Source of the DNA: Heterobasidion occidentale
Taxonomy: Eukaryota > Basidiomycota > Agaricomycetes > Russulales > Bondarzewiaceae
Direction of reading: 5' to 3'
NCBI GenBank assembly: GCA_039111635.1
Contig: JBCAQO010000013.1
Coordinates: 124,001 to 188,000, forward strand
DNA: 64,000 nt
Each line of letters begins with the position of its first letter. The first letter of the stretch is position 1. Shown piece by piece: positions 37,099 to 47,400 of the stretch. The notes beneath the pieces are model-generated. The model searched no databases, was not told where the DNA came from, and worked only from the letters and a program-made list of their open reading frames with translations. The position numbers and the translations under genes were made by a program.

Positions 37099-37958
37099 CT
37101 ACTCAGACTCGTCAATCATCTTGACATTTCTGCCTTCTCCGCGCCGCGCTTGAGCTGCATCCGTTCCACGAGGCGCGACGGTGGAGGCGCGTTCGTGCGG
37201 CACCGAGGACGTGACGTTGTCTCCTGCTTTGTTGCCAGTTGCCTGGGCAGTCTGTGAGCCAGATATCGGGTCTTGGAAGGGGTCCTACGCAAAAAATGTC
37301 ATGAGTCCCACCGAACGATGATTACAAGCAGCGCGCGCGTGTCGCGATGCCAAATTGGGCGCTCACGTTCTCTTCTTGCTGTCTTTTCTTCAGCTCCCCC
37401 GTCTTACGCAACTGTCCTTGCTCGGCGAGCTGGGGATTGTGCGACAGCTTCCCCTTGATCTGTTCTTTGATGCCTGTGATTTTTTCACCCAGACCCTGCG
37501 TAAAAATGGCGTTAATTGGGCCGATCAGGACACCTCGAATGTAAAACGCTCACCGGACCCTTGCCGTACGCTGGGCCGTACCCCACTGCGCCAGCATGCC
37601 TCTGCGGAGGGTAGTCATCCCCACCGGATCCTATGCCGCCGCCAGTATTAGATCTGGCCGTGGCGGCGGTGCTGACGTTGGAAGTCGTCGACTCATTCGT
37701 GCTGTGTCCTAGCGAAGACGATTTTGAGGTGTCTGTGTCAGACTCGGGCGGCGGTGGCTGTTTGGTGTTGCCGCCCGAACTGGTTGAACGGTCTGGTGCA
37801 ATCGAGTCTCTGGTGGTAGGCGCCGGCGGCGAACTGGACGCGGCGTATGGGGCGTCAGGGTATGAAGCACCTTCTCCAAGAGACGGCGGGACGGTGCTCG
37901 GAGACTGTTCACTCGTGAGTCGGTGTCCGGCCGCAGGCTGTTGTGCTTGGGTTGACAT
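37099..37958 (-). CDS. Hydrophilic low-complexity protein, 239 residues
   Basis: Three exons, 37958-37554, 37495-37367 and 37284-37099, are all in phase. The first half is Ser/Pro/Thr-rich (MSTQAQQPAAGHRLTSEQ start) with PPQRHAGAVGYGPAYGKGP. The central GLGEKITGIKEQIKGKL resembles CsbD/UPF0337-like stress-protein repeats and similar segments of basidiomycete proteins. The C-terminus has DPFQDPISGSQTAQATGNKA and ends NVKMIDESE. It is predicted soluble and disordered. A stress or desiccation role is only a guess from composition and the CsbD-like block. A smaller protein of similar composition is encoded next door on the same strand. Confidence 0.7.
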
Positions 37959-38322
37959 GACGTTGTTCAAATTCAGTAGAAGCTTGGCAAATACTAATGG
38001 AGAGGGATGCGCTGGGTATTGCAGGTTTCGTCAACGGACCCTGAAGAGTTATATAGCGATTGGAGGTTATGACGAACAGGCCAGTGTGGGGTATGAAGCG
38101 TGATGATGTCACTAATAGGTTGGCGTCGCAGCTCGGTTATTTTTAGAGCATGGAGTAGCAGGTGCGTAAACGGACAACTTTCAAGCTTCAAGCTTCAAGC
38201 TTCAAGATTCGTCTGGTTTGACAGAACATTTGCATACAGTAGCAGATACAACAGATGAACCGTCCAGAATCATACTCCTACAGTGTCGCGAGTGGTATAC
38301 ATTCTCCGGGAGCAGTGTACAA
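37959..38322. other. Spacer with heptad repeat
   Basis: Contains the TCAAGCT repeat listed separately. No gene. Confidence 0.4.
38181..38206 (+). repeat. TCAAGCT heptamer tandem repeat
   Basis: Three full copies plus a partial copy of tcaagct in direct tandem, about 220 nt upstream of the 239-residue gene (minus strand). The AAGCTT cores are palindromic. Confidence 0.8.
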
Positions 38323-38750
38323 CTACTTGTTCAGTTCTGCAGCACGGGCCCTCAACTCCTCGCGGCTCTGATCAGATTAGGCTCAGTATGGCTAGTCTAA
38401 CGAACAAGTGCTAAGCACGCTGACCTTGGGAGGTTCGACTGAGTTCGCGGTCGCGGCGCTGGGCACGTACGGCCCCGGAGTATGGAACGCCTCAAATTCA
38501 GGCTTGGAAGTCAAGCCTGCGCTAGGCTGGGGCGCGAGATCCGCTGGGTTGTTGGTTTTCTGTATGAATGCGAACGCCATCAGAACGTGTGTTTTGGGAA
38601 CGGAGATGGGGAGGAGATGGAACGCACAGCGGGGTGGGGCTGTATGGAGAACTGCTGTTCTTCGGCAGCCTCGTTGGAACCACCAGACGTGCCAGAGGCA
38701 TCGCTGTTAGGCTTCAACTTGTCCTTGATGTCATTGATGACGTTCGACAT
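38323..38750 (-). CDS. Small hydrophilic protein, 100 residues
   Basis: Three exons, 38750-38628, 38559-38425 and 38367-38323, each a multiple of three and joined in phase. The protein begins MSNVINDIKDKLKPNSDASG, continues with a Pro/Ser-rich middle (FHTPGPYVPSAATA) and ends SREELRARAAELNK. Similar small proteins with a SREEL..RAAELNK end occur across Agaricomycetes. The function is unknown. There is no signal peptide or membrane segment. It lies head-to-tail with the 239-residue gene and shares its composition, so the pair may be co-regulated, but nothing in the sequence proves that. Confidence 0.7.
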
Positions 38751-39288
38751 GATTCAGGGAGGCGTGTGAAATGTTATGCGAAATGAGAGGTTTGATCGGG
38801 AGGAGTGGAAGACGGATCAGAGGGGGGAATGAATGCAGAACACCAGCAGGTCGCAAATTTATAGCAAGACTGCGGGGCGCTCGTATGTCATGACGTTCTT
38901 TGGCTGTGCAACAATCATAATGGAGAGCCGCGCCCTGTGCTGATACATCGGGCGCTGCCGCGTTGACGTCAGTGGCCGCTGAAACATAACTTAGCACGTG
39001 CGAGTACAGGTCCAGGGCACAGAACTAGCACAGCGGAATGAATGAGATCCGGAATGCATTAAGGAGACTGATCTGCGACAATTTGAGTAGCATAGCCGAG
39101 CCAGTGCCTTGTAAATTGTAGAGTGAGCGTTCGTGACGATGAGATTATGAAGAATCAAGGCGAGAAGGCGAATAAGAAGATTGTGAAAGGAACGTCAATA
39201 AGCGAGAAGACAAAACAATATGGAGAAAAAAGAAAGAGTTCCAAGTTCCGATCACACCACGACGCGTCACTTCTGCGAGACGCGCATT
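38751..39288. other. Spacer
   Basis: Contains the small-protein promoter and the 3' end of the WASP gene. Nothing else was recognised. Confidence 0.4.
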
Positions 39289-40906
39289 CTAATCCCAGTC
39301 GTCGTCGTCATCTTCCTCGTCATCGCTGTCGCCCAACTTCTTGTTCCTCTGCAGCAGCGCGGCCGCCAACGCAGCGGTCAGATCGCCGCCGCCGCCTCCG
39401 CTGCTGCCAGAAGTATCTTCGGCGGGAGGGGGAGGCGTCGAGCGCGCCGGCGCCGAGCTCGTGTCGGTCTTGCGGAGGGAATGTATGCCCTTGCCCTGGA
39501 TTGAGGCAAGCAGGTCGCCGCGACCAGGTTGAGGTGCAGGAATGATTGCTGCAACGCCAGGCGGGGGCGGGGGCGGGGGCGGAGGTGGTGGGGGTGAACC
39601 TCCACTTGGACCCGGAGGAGGTGGGGGCGGGGGGGGAGGAGGGGGCGGAGGGGGCGCACCACCCATCGGAGGGGGAGGTGGCGGGGGAGGAGCTGGAGGA
39701 GCTCCTGTTCTACCCGGAGGTGGTGGAGGTGGTGGCGGCGGCGGCGCTGGTGGGGCGGCGCCACTCATTGGAGGGGGAGGTGGTGGAGGTGGAGGTGGCG
39801 CCGGTGGCGCTGTTGAAGTACGGGCAGGTGGAGGGGGGGCGGGCTGTGAAGGCGGAGGAGCGCGATTTGGAGGGGGAGGAGCGCGATTTGGAGGGGGCGG
39901 GGGGACTTGCGAGGGTCGAGCAGGAGGCGGAGGAGGAGGTGCAGGGACTGCAGGGGGAGGCGCCGATCGAGAGGGTGGAGGCGCAGGGCGAGAGAGCGGC
40001 GCGGGTGGAAGGGGCGCAGCCGACCCAGCCACGCTCGACGTGGAACCCTGATGTTCGTGTCCTGCAACATTGCGCCGAGGCGCGGGCGGAGGTGGCTTCT
40101 TCTTCTTGGCTGCTGGAGGTGCAGGGGTGGCCGCAGCAGCCTTTTGCGCGTCCCGCACGAAATCTTTGATGAAGTCCATGTTTTGATTGATGAGCTCGTG
40201 GTCAATGCCGTGCGACTCGAGGTCGGTCAGGAAGGTGTTCCAGGAGGGGTCGACGCCGGAGGAGACGAAGCCTTTCTCGGCATCATAGCCCATGTGCCCC
40301 ACGTGGATGAACGAGCCTTGAGTTGGAGCGGATATGCGCGACTTGTCGATCTTCCCCAGATTTGCTGGATGAGGTCTTCTGGTAGATTGGCGCTTTGGCG
40401 GGTTTTGCTAGATGTATGAGGATAAATGGCTGTAAAGTGGACGACAAGAAGAAGAAGGCGTACACTTCGCGTCTTTCCTCTTCGTCACTTTCTTGAAGAA
40501 GTCTTGGCTTCACTCTCGTCCGCGAAAGACGAGGCCAATCATGCATTTCTGTGGTGGCATGAGCACTGTAAACTGAACGAATGATGTAGAATCCACAACG
40601 CACGTCACCAGGGAAGGAGTGGAAGAACGGACGATCCTGGAAGTATTCGAACCCCTCGTAAAGCTCATGCTCCCAGATGACACCTCTCGTTCCGACGAGG
40701 TCAACCATGCGGAGGAAGAATGCATTCTTGTTGTTGTCCATGACGAACGCGAGGGCCCCTTGGAGCCCGCCATAAGACCACGAGTTCGGGTCGGGGTGTG
40801 AGAAGTAGATGCGTGCGAGGGCAGCGGTGTGAATCTTGCCTGTAGGGACGATCGCGGCCTTCAGCCTGTTTTTTTCATCAGTAGTGAGAGTTGACTGAGC
40901 AGGCAT
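39289..40906 (-). CDS. wsp1: WASP/Wsp1 actin-nucleation promoting factor
   Basis: Exons 40906-40604, 40548-40466 and 40407-39289. An N-terminal WH1 domain spans residues 1 to about 130 (AALARIYFSHPDP, GTRGVIWEHELYEGF). Next comes a CRIB motif, ISAPTQGSFIHVGHMG, for Cdc42/Rac binding, then FLTDLESHGIDHELI. A long proline-rich region with many PPPPPP tracts binds profilin and SH3 proteins. A WH2 motif follows (GRGDLLASIQGKGIHSLRK), and the protein ends in an acidic tail with terminal Trp-Asp for Arp2/3. It drives actin branching at endocytic sites. Exon 2 shows compensating indels near 40525 (one extra T) and 40501 (one missing T), and the exon 2/3 phases disagree. The WH1 end is therefore uncertain, though the rest is convincing. 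Confidence 0.9.
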
Positions 40907-41646
40907 CGTCAATGGCTACGCAAGCCTTTGGGAAGAGGTAGGAGGTTCGGGGCCTTGAAGCTACTATGGACAGCGGATGGTGAGGTTGTAGCTCACGCGC
41001 TCACAGCCACCGGCCTGTGGGCGGTAGACTGGTGACCGTGGAACGTTCTTTCCTTTTCTACAGGTCGTTGAGCGGCCAAGCGCTTGTCTCAAACTCTGCA
41101 TCTACTCGCTCTTTGACAGAAACAACATCTGCTCTACAGCTGATGAATAAAGTTGTTCTTCGTATGCTTATTCGCAGAAAACATAAAGAACATCGATATC
41201 CCCAATATGTTGTGCTCTGCGTGGCGGTAGTGTGGCGGTTCCACAGGATTCCAGCTTCCGCTGTGACGCTGTCGCCGAGTGGACTTTGACATCTCCAACC
41301 TCTTGTCTGCTTCAGTAACTCTTACTCTAGATATCACCTTGACTTTCTTCGGGGTAAGCATTCTAGCTCCTTCAGCATTGATATCCGTTGCCTCGGTATC
41401 ATCCTGTAGGTACCCTGGTTTTGGATCCTGGCTTTACGAATGTTGGTCCTACCAAAATTCAGTCTCTCATCTCATTCAATTTTTTAGGTACAGGATATGA
41501 GCAATCTGCTCAATCGCGGCCGTGGTTCATCATACTTTGATTCTCGTGCGCTGAGGTCTATCAAGCTATACCTCCTTGAGGGAGGCTTTTTATACCTTAT
41601 ACCGAATACGCACACTGCACATCGACACCTCACTCATAAAGAAGCT
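40907..41646. other. Intergenic spacer upstream of WASP
   Basis: No gene seen. It presumably holds the WASP promoter. Confidence 0.4.
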
Positions 41647-42402
41647 TTACAGCTGTTTGCGGTACATAGGGCGCGGCGCGTTTTCTCAGGATTTTGTCGA
41701 TTTTTGTACTATAGCACAGAACAGCCATAGCTCTCTAAATACTGACTCAATAATGATGAATCTTAGTTTGTTGGCCTTGCATTGAATATCCGCAGGGCAT
41801 GAACTCAGTCTCAGTGTGATTTGGTCTATTTTTGAGGTTGGCGGAAAATGCACCCTGTCGGACACTGTGCGCACCGTTGAAGCCTCGTTTTGAGCGGTAG
41901 AGGTCCAAAATTGATATATGTTGGTCTTTAAAGGTATCCCGAGGGCACCAGGTGAATTTTTCTCTATGTTTTGAAGGACACCGCTGCTTTGTCTAAAATT
42001 TGCAAGTGTCACAACCTAGTTGGTGGTGTGACGTCATCAGGATCTTTGCCTCACCGCCACCATCCCTCGACTGCAATCCCTTTTCCCTTTGTCATCATGA
42101 CCTGGTGCCCTTGGGATACCTTTCAAGACAACATATATCAATTTTGGACCTCTACCGCTCAAAACAAGGCTTCAACAATGCGCACAGTGTCCGACAGGGT
42201 GCATTTTCTGCCAACCTCAAAAATAGACCAAATCACACCGAGACTGAGTTCATACCCTGCGGATACTCAATGCAAGGCCAACAAACTAAGATTCATCATT
42301 GAGTCAGTATTTAGAGAGCTATGGCTGTTCTGTGCTATGGTACAAAAATTGACAAAATCCTGAGAAAACGTGCCGCGCCCTATGTACCGCAAACAGCTGT
42401 AA
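41647..42402. mobile_element. Foldback element with ~300-bp inverted repeats, TA ends
   Basis: Arms at 41647-41953 and 42100-42402 are imperfect reverse complements (roughly 90 percent by eye), separated by about 146 nt. Outer tips read CAGCTGTTTGCGGTACAT and its complement. Each is flanked by TA, as expected for Tc1/mariner-type insertion, so this may be a non-autonomous (MITE-like or foldback) derivative. Both arms carry the same degenerate reading frame (for example KANKLRFII and SVFRELWLF), but there is no transposase domain. A transcript would form a long hairpin. Confidence 0.75.
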
Positions 42403-42761
42403 GTCAGTGCCATCCATCGAATCTTGCCGGTGGTTGGATATACGGTTTCTGCACCGTAATGGGCTGTTGTCTGTCAAAACATAGGGTCTGATCGGCGTGA
42501 TTACCTCTCTGTCTTTTGTGCTTTCCTGTAAGATGTGCGATCGCCCGTCGCCTGCTCACACTATTGTCGTGTATGCCAACCTCCAATACGGTGTACTCCA
42601 TCGGGAAAATTACTTGGTACTGATTTTCCCTGTCGGAGTTGGTCAAGTGGTGACATATAGTCACGGCTTGGAAAGCCTTTTTCTACCTTTGTATAGTCTG
42701 ATCAAGTATTCACCAGAAATTTACAAAAAGAGAAGCAAGATAAGACTGAAATAGATTCTGC
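42403..42761. other. Spacer between repeats, nothing recognised
   Basis: Short frames only. Confidence 0.4.
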
Positions 42762-43012
42762 AATCCATGACCAGAAAGATGAATTATAGCCGAAATCTTA
42801 CCAGGCATTGTCATATGTTCAAATAGCGATAACGACTGAGCGTGATCTTGAAATCCATGACCAGAAAGATGAATTATAGTCGAAATCTTACCAGGCATTG
42901 TCATATGTTCAATAGCAATGACAACCGAGCATGATCTTGCAGTCCATGACCAGAAGCATGAATTATAGGTGAATTTTTACCAGGCATTGTCATATGTCAA
43001 CGCATGATCAAG
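42762..43012 (+). repeat. Tandem repeat, ~90-bp unit, 2.8 copies
   Basis: Units start at 42762, 42852 and 42941 and share aatccatgaccagaaagatg followed by aattatag and ccaggcattgtcatatg. The third unit is truncated and more diverged. It is noncoding. Confidence 0.85.
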
Positions 43013-43103
43013 AAATAGTTAGTGTACAGCGCATGACCAAGAAGTAAATAGAGTACAACGACAATCAGATTGTAGGGACGACTTGGATGGGAAGACGTGA
43101 CAT

Positions 43104-43664
43104 TTAGGCGTTCTTTTCAACGAAGACGATTGGCACCCAGAGACCACGATCGTTGGGGATATGCAAGGATGCCCATCGATCCTTTCCCCTTTCCTGATGC
43201 GCAAACGCCGTCCGTCCTTCGCGTATACGCGCACCTGGACGTGTTCTACTTCATCGTCCGACGTATGCATAGTGGACCTAAGGAGAGAGCACTATGAAAG
43301 AGAATCAAACAGCGAGTGAAATCCAAACTCACCGAATGCACACGGCTCCTACATCGCGTAGGGCTTCGGGCCCAGCGTGGCGGAGAAACTCTCGGACAAG
43401 TGACTCTACCCTTGACTTCTCCTCCGCGTTCGCGCTATAGTGTTCCGAAAACGCCCACGAGACTGTCGGTTCCGATGCACGCTCTTTCCGCAGCGTCAGC
43501 ACGCGCCTAGTACCAGCGGTTTCACTCCCATGGTCCAGTGAAAACGAGAGATGCTCACCTCGAGCGAGTGTTTCTAACAAGCGTGATCGTTAGCGACGCT
43601 AGCGCAGAACACAGCGTGCTGTGTGCTCACCTTGTCCCCCTCCTTCCCTTATGATAGCGTGTCA
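43104..43664 (-). CDS. Hypothetical protein, 118 residues, five exons
   Basis: Exons 43664-43630, 43573-43559 (15 nt), 43506-43333, 43277-43235 and 43193-43104 join in consistent phase. The protein starts MTRYHKGRRGTR, continues RRVLTLRKER, VSWAFSEHYSANAEEKSR and VESLVREFLRHAGPEALRDV, and ends DRWASLHIPNDRGLWVPIVF then VEKNA. It is soluble and highly basic at the N-terminus, and no domain is recognised. The consistent splicing across four introns, including a microexon, makes it a real gene despite its size. A perfect 18-bp palindrome lies 85 nt upstream of the start. Confidence 0.65.
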
Positions 43665-44473
43665 TGTTGATTCTGTGATTGACCGTGTTCAGAGGGTGTA
43701 GTAGTTGAGGATGTTTGTTGATGGAAGCTCTTGACAGAGTGCAGGTTGCGTGCAAACGTTTGCACGTTCAGAGTTTAACGGTGGTGTTCGTTTGTACGCG
43801 CTTCTTTGATTTTCTCGCGACAGACAATGCAATTAGGGATATATCCCACACGCTCGCGGTCTGCAAGACATCTATCAGAGTGATCAGTAAGTCACGACGC
43901 ACGCTAATGGCTTATACTGTACAAATAAAAATCAGTAACGGCAACGCTCTGTACAGAACGCACGATACACAGTGAAGACTCGTAACAATGTCCCATTTTG
44001 ACAGATAAAGATTCTAATGTCGCCAGTGCATCCGTATCTGTGAAGAATTCCTGATGACCTAGCGATTAGAGGTTTTAGATGAATATTTCGTAAGCGTTAT
44101 GTGTCGCGTGACCAGGAAACGCGTCGTAACGCACCTGTCACATCGCGGCCGTAGTCACGTCACTCGCATACGCTCGACACACGCGCGCCCGTCCTCGCTG
44201 CGGCCACAGTCCGCACGTCATTCCTCGGCCGCCCTGCTCCCCGCTCCCTCGTCGAATCCCTCCGCAAGTCCCAGGAGCGCGGCTGACTCGCTCACACTCG
44301 GATGAGAGGCTCCTGCATCCGTCCTCAGGTCGTTCCTGGCCTCTCTGCTCCCCGCTCCCTCGTCGGCCCCCATTCCAGTAGAATCATGCCAGGGGTGTGG
44401 GGTGTTACTTTCCCAGCCCTCCCTGATTAAGAGATGTACGTAGATGTGATTATCGAAGAATCGTGCAATAGAA
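43665..44473. other. Spacer between small gene and transposase
   Basis: Holds the palindrome and a short GC-rich duplication: ctgctccccgctccctcgtcg occurs twice, near 44234 and 44339. No gene was seen. Confidence 0.4.
43749..43766. promoter_or_regulatory. 18-bp perfect palindrome, putative operator
   Basis: cgtgcaaacgtttgcacg is its own reverse complement and lies 85 nt upstream of the 118-residue gene on the minus strand, so it could bind a dimeric regulator. The palindrome is seen directly; the function is inferred. Confidence 0.4.
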
Positions 44474-47400
44474 TTATGAAAACACCATGTCCTCGGCATC
44501 AAACATCGTTGTGTCCTCATCTACACTTTCCGGATCTTCCATGGATTCCTCTGAATCTGACACATCCTCCCATCCCTCTGCCTCACGATCTTCCAAGGCC
44601 AGCTCTGGGTCTTCTCTCTCCTCCATATCCGTATCCTGAAGATCGGGCACCCGTGTCGTGGGCTCTGGTTCCTCAAGAAATTCCAAGGGCCCTTGTCGTC
44701 CAGAAGGAATGACAGGAGTTGATCGTTCGTGGGCATGAATGTGCCCATGCCCATACCCCCAGTGATAACGCATCAGAATATCACGATCAGCAAACCTAGA
44801 CGCGAGACCGTGAGTCGGGCTTTCATATGCCGAGTACGATGTTCACTCACCGATTCACATAGTAAGCCTTCCAGTCCTGTCCGTCCTTGGCACATCGGGA
44901 GAGACCCATCCCATCTGCATGCCGAGGACCTTTTGCGAACGCTGGGATAATGTGACATTCCCGGAGAACGTCTACTGGGTCTAAAAATCCAAAGGAATCC
45001 TCCCTGTTCAAAGGGGGAAAGCGGAGACAATCTAATTCGCAAGTGTCCCAACCATCGTCCGTCGCAGGCATGGTCTCATACCATCTGACCCACAAGAAGT
45101 CCATACGACGAGGGCAGTAATCCAACATGCCGGAGCCGGTGTAGATAACATTTGCATGGTAAATTCCAAGGACTTGCGCATACCAAAAATGATGACTTGT
45201 TGCATCGGAATCCACGTTAGCCAACACCATGACATTGCTGCGAGAGTGACCTGGATGAATGTTGTCCTGTCCTCGTTGAACATCGTAAGTCGTGTAATTG
45301 AAACGCGCTAACTTGTGCAAATAGAGCTTGTCGTGCTTGAAGAAGATGAGATCGCAGTCGTCCCGCTTTGTAGGGTCCCGGACTGGAATTTCAGTCCTCA
45401 AATACTCAGGAAGCGTAGCGGCTTCGACCTGTAACACAGTTTGTATGCGCGGAAGAAGATGAGCCCTGAGCTTGGACAAGAATTCCTGAAGATCATAAGT
45501 GTCTGATAGTTTCACATGAGAAAATGATCAACGTACTTTGATGGCGGGATCTCCTGAATTTCGCTGTAAAAAGAGAGGAAGAACCACAGGGCACTTTTCC
45601 GTTTCGCCAATATGATACCGCTGTTTCAAATCCTTCGAGACGGACTCTTGTTTGCCGTGTTTATAGGAAAGCTGGCGGATGCGAGTCTCACGTCGTTCGA
45701 TCTGTGTGAGTTGCTTTGTATAATTTTTGCCGCTTGTACGCAAGAAACTACCTTTGGGTCTAAGATGTTCACGTTCACCCTGTGAATGTGTCAATATTCG
45801 CAGGAAGCACACAGAGAAAAACAGGCACGGACCGATTGAGAAGAATATGAATCTGTTGTCCCAAATGCTATAATAGATCGAACATAGTCACCAAGAGAGT
45901 GAATCTTGTAAGTTTCCAAATTGAATGACTTGGGCTTTCTGGCTGTATCCGCTGAACTGCTTGCGAGCACAGATGCAGGACGAGGAAGTTTGGCCATTTT
46001 ATTTTGCTGGCGTCGTTGTCGAGCAGCGCTCTCTTTTGCGAGCTCCCGAGTATTGAAAGCAGAGCATGTGTTGTCGACAAATTCTCGAAGACGCTCTCCC
46101 AAAACAGCGGTCAGCGTAGCTAAAAGGGAAAGGGTGTGATCGGTGTGCATTCGAAGTTTTGCCAGTCCATGCCAGTGAGTCAGTACAAACAAGAGCTGCA
46201 AGATCTGGTGATTGTGCGGTTCAGGCAGGAGTCCTTCGAAGACGGGGATTGAACACTGCAGCAGATCTCAGAACGAAAACACCAGTCAAGGAGAACTGAT
46301 CCTACCTGTAGAAGGTCTTCATAGTCTCGGGCAGCCATCCTCTTCAATTCGGAAGCATTTCTAGATATACGTTTGATCGCATCTCTACCGAACGAAGGTA
46401 CCTGTCGGTACCTGACAGAAGATTGAGCCACCTGGTCGTTGACGACAAGACTCTGCATACCTTCGGTCTAAGATGTGCTTTAGCCCTTCGTCCTCGCAAT
46501 CGAGGATGCGGAGAAGGTGTATAAACAATGACTTCCACACGCCAAGCTCAATTTCGTGCAAGAGATCGACAACAAACATGTCAAACATGTTGAAACCAAG
46601 CGGTGCCAGTCTTTCCGAGAATGCATTCTAGATGAATGTTTAGCTTACTTGGATGTTCACGCCATAGAGCGAGAAACTTACTGTTGTTGGGACCAAAGAT
46701 TCTGGCTTCAACAGCTTTTCTACGGCAGAACTGTTTACTGCAAAATTTTTGTGATAGATTATTTCCCGAGCAAGCGACACAACAACCCGACGGTGTTGGT
46801 CATCCACGCGAGCCAGTGACACCCGTTGTGCCATATCCTGAGGCATACCGATGTTATGCACCCGGGATAGAGGAATCAGGCAACGTGGGCAAGGACAACC
46901 ACCGAGATTTCGTATGCTGGCGAGAATGATCCTGGGACACATGATTGAGTGATGGGGTACTCCGTGATATCAAAAAGGGGAAAAACAGACTTTTCAGGAT
47001 AGTCAGCAGAGTAAGTGAATATTCGAGGATAGAACCGTCGTTTGACTCCATCACAACACTCAATGACAATGCCGTGCGCATAGGCATGCAGAAATTCGTC
47101 GTCAAGGAGTAGCCTCCATTGGGCCTGTAACATATCGCGCTGACAATGGGCCATGAAAGCGCTGTTGGGTCCCTTTCCTCCAATTCTTTCGGCAGCAAAA
47201 TCCTTGAAAGCGTCCGGGAGCTATTTCGTTTCGTCAGTGTCGTTCGTCTGTAGAATGGAAGCGATTTACCTTTTCGAAGTAAGCTATATGAGTGAAGGAA
47301 CGACAAGATGGTTTACACCGGCGATACTTCGATTCATTGCCAAGTGCAAGATAGGCAGGCCACAGTTTGGCATCGCCGAAGGTCGAAAGATGAGTGCCGT

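Noticed and set aside
39542..40051. Long plus-strand Gly-rich open frame
   Set aside because: It is the antisense of the WASP proline-rich region; the composition alone keeps the frame open.
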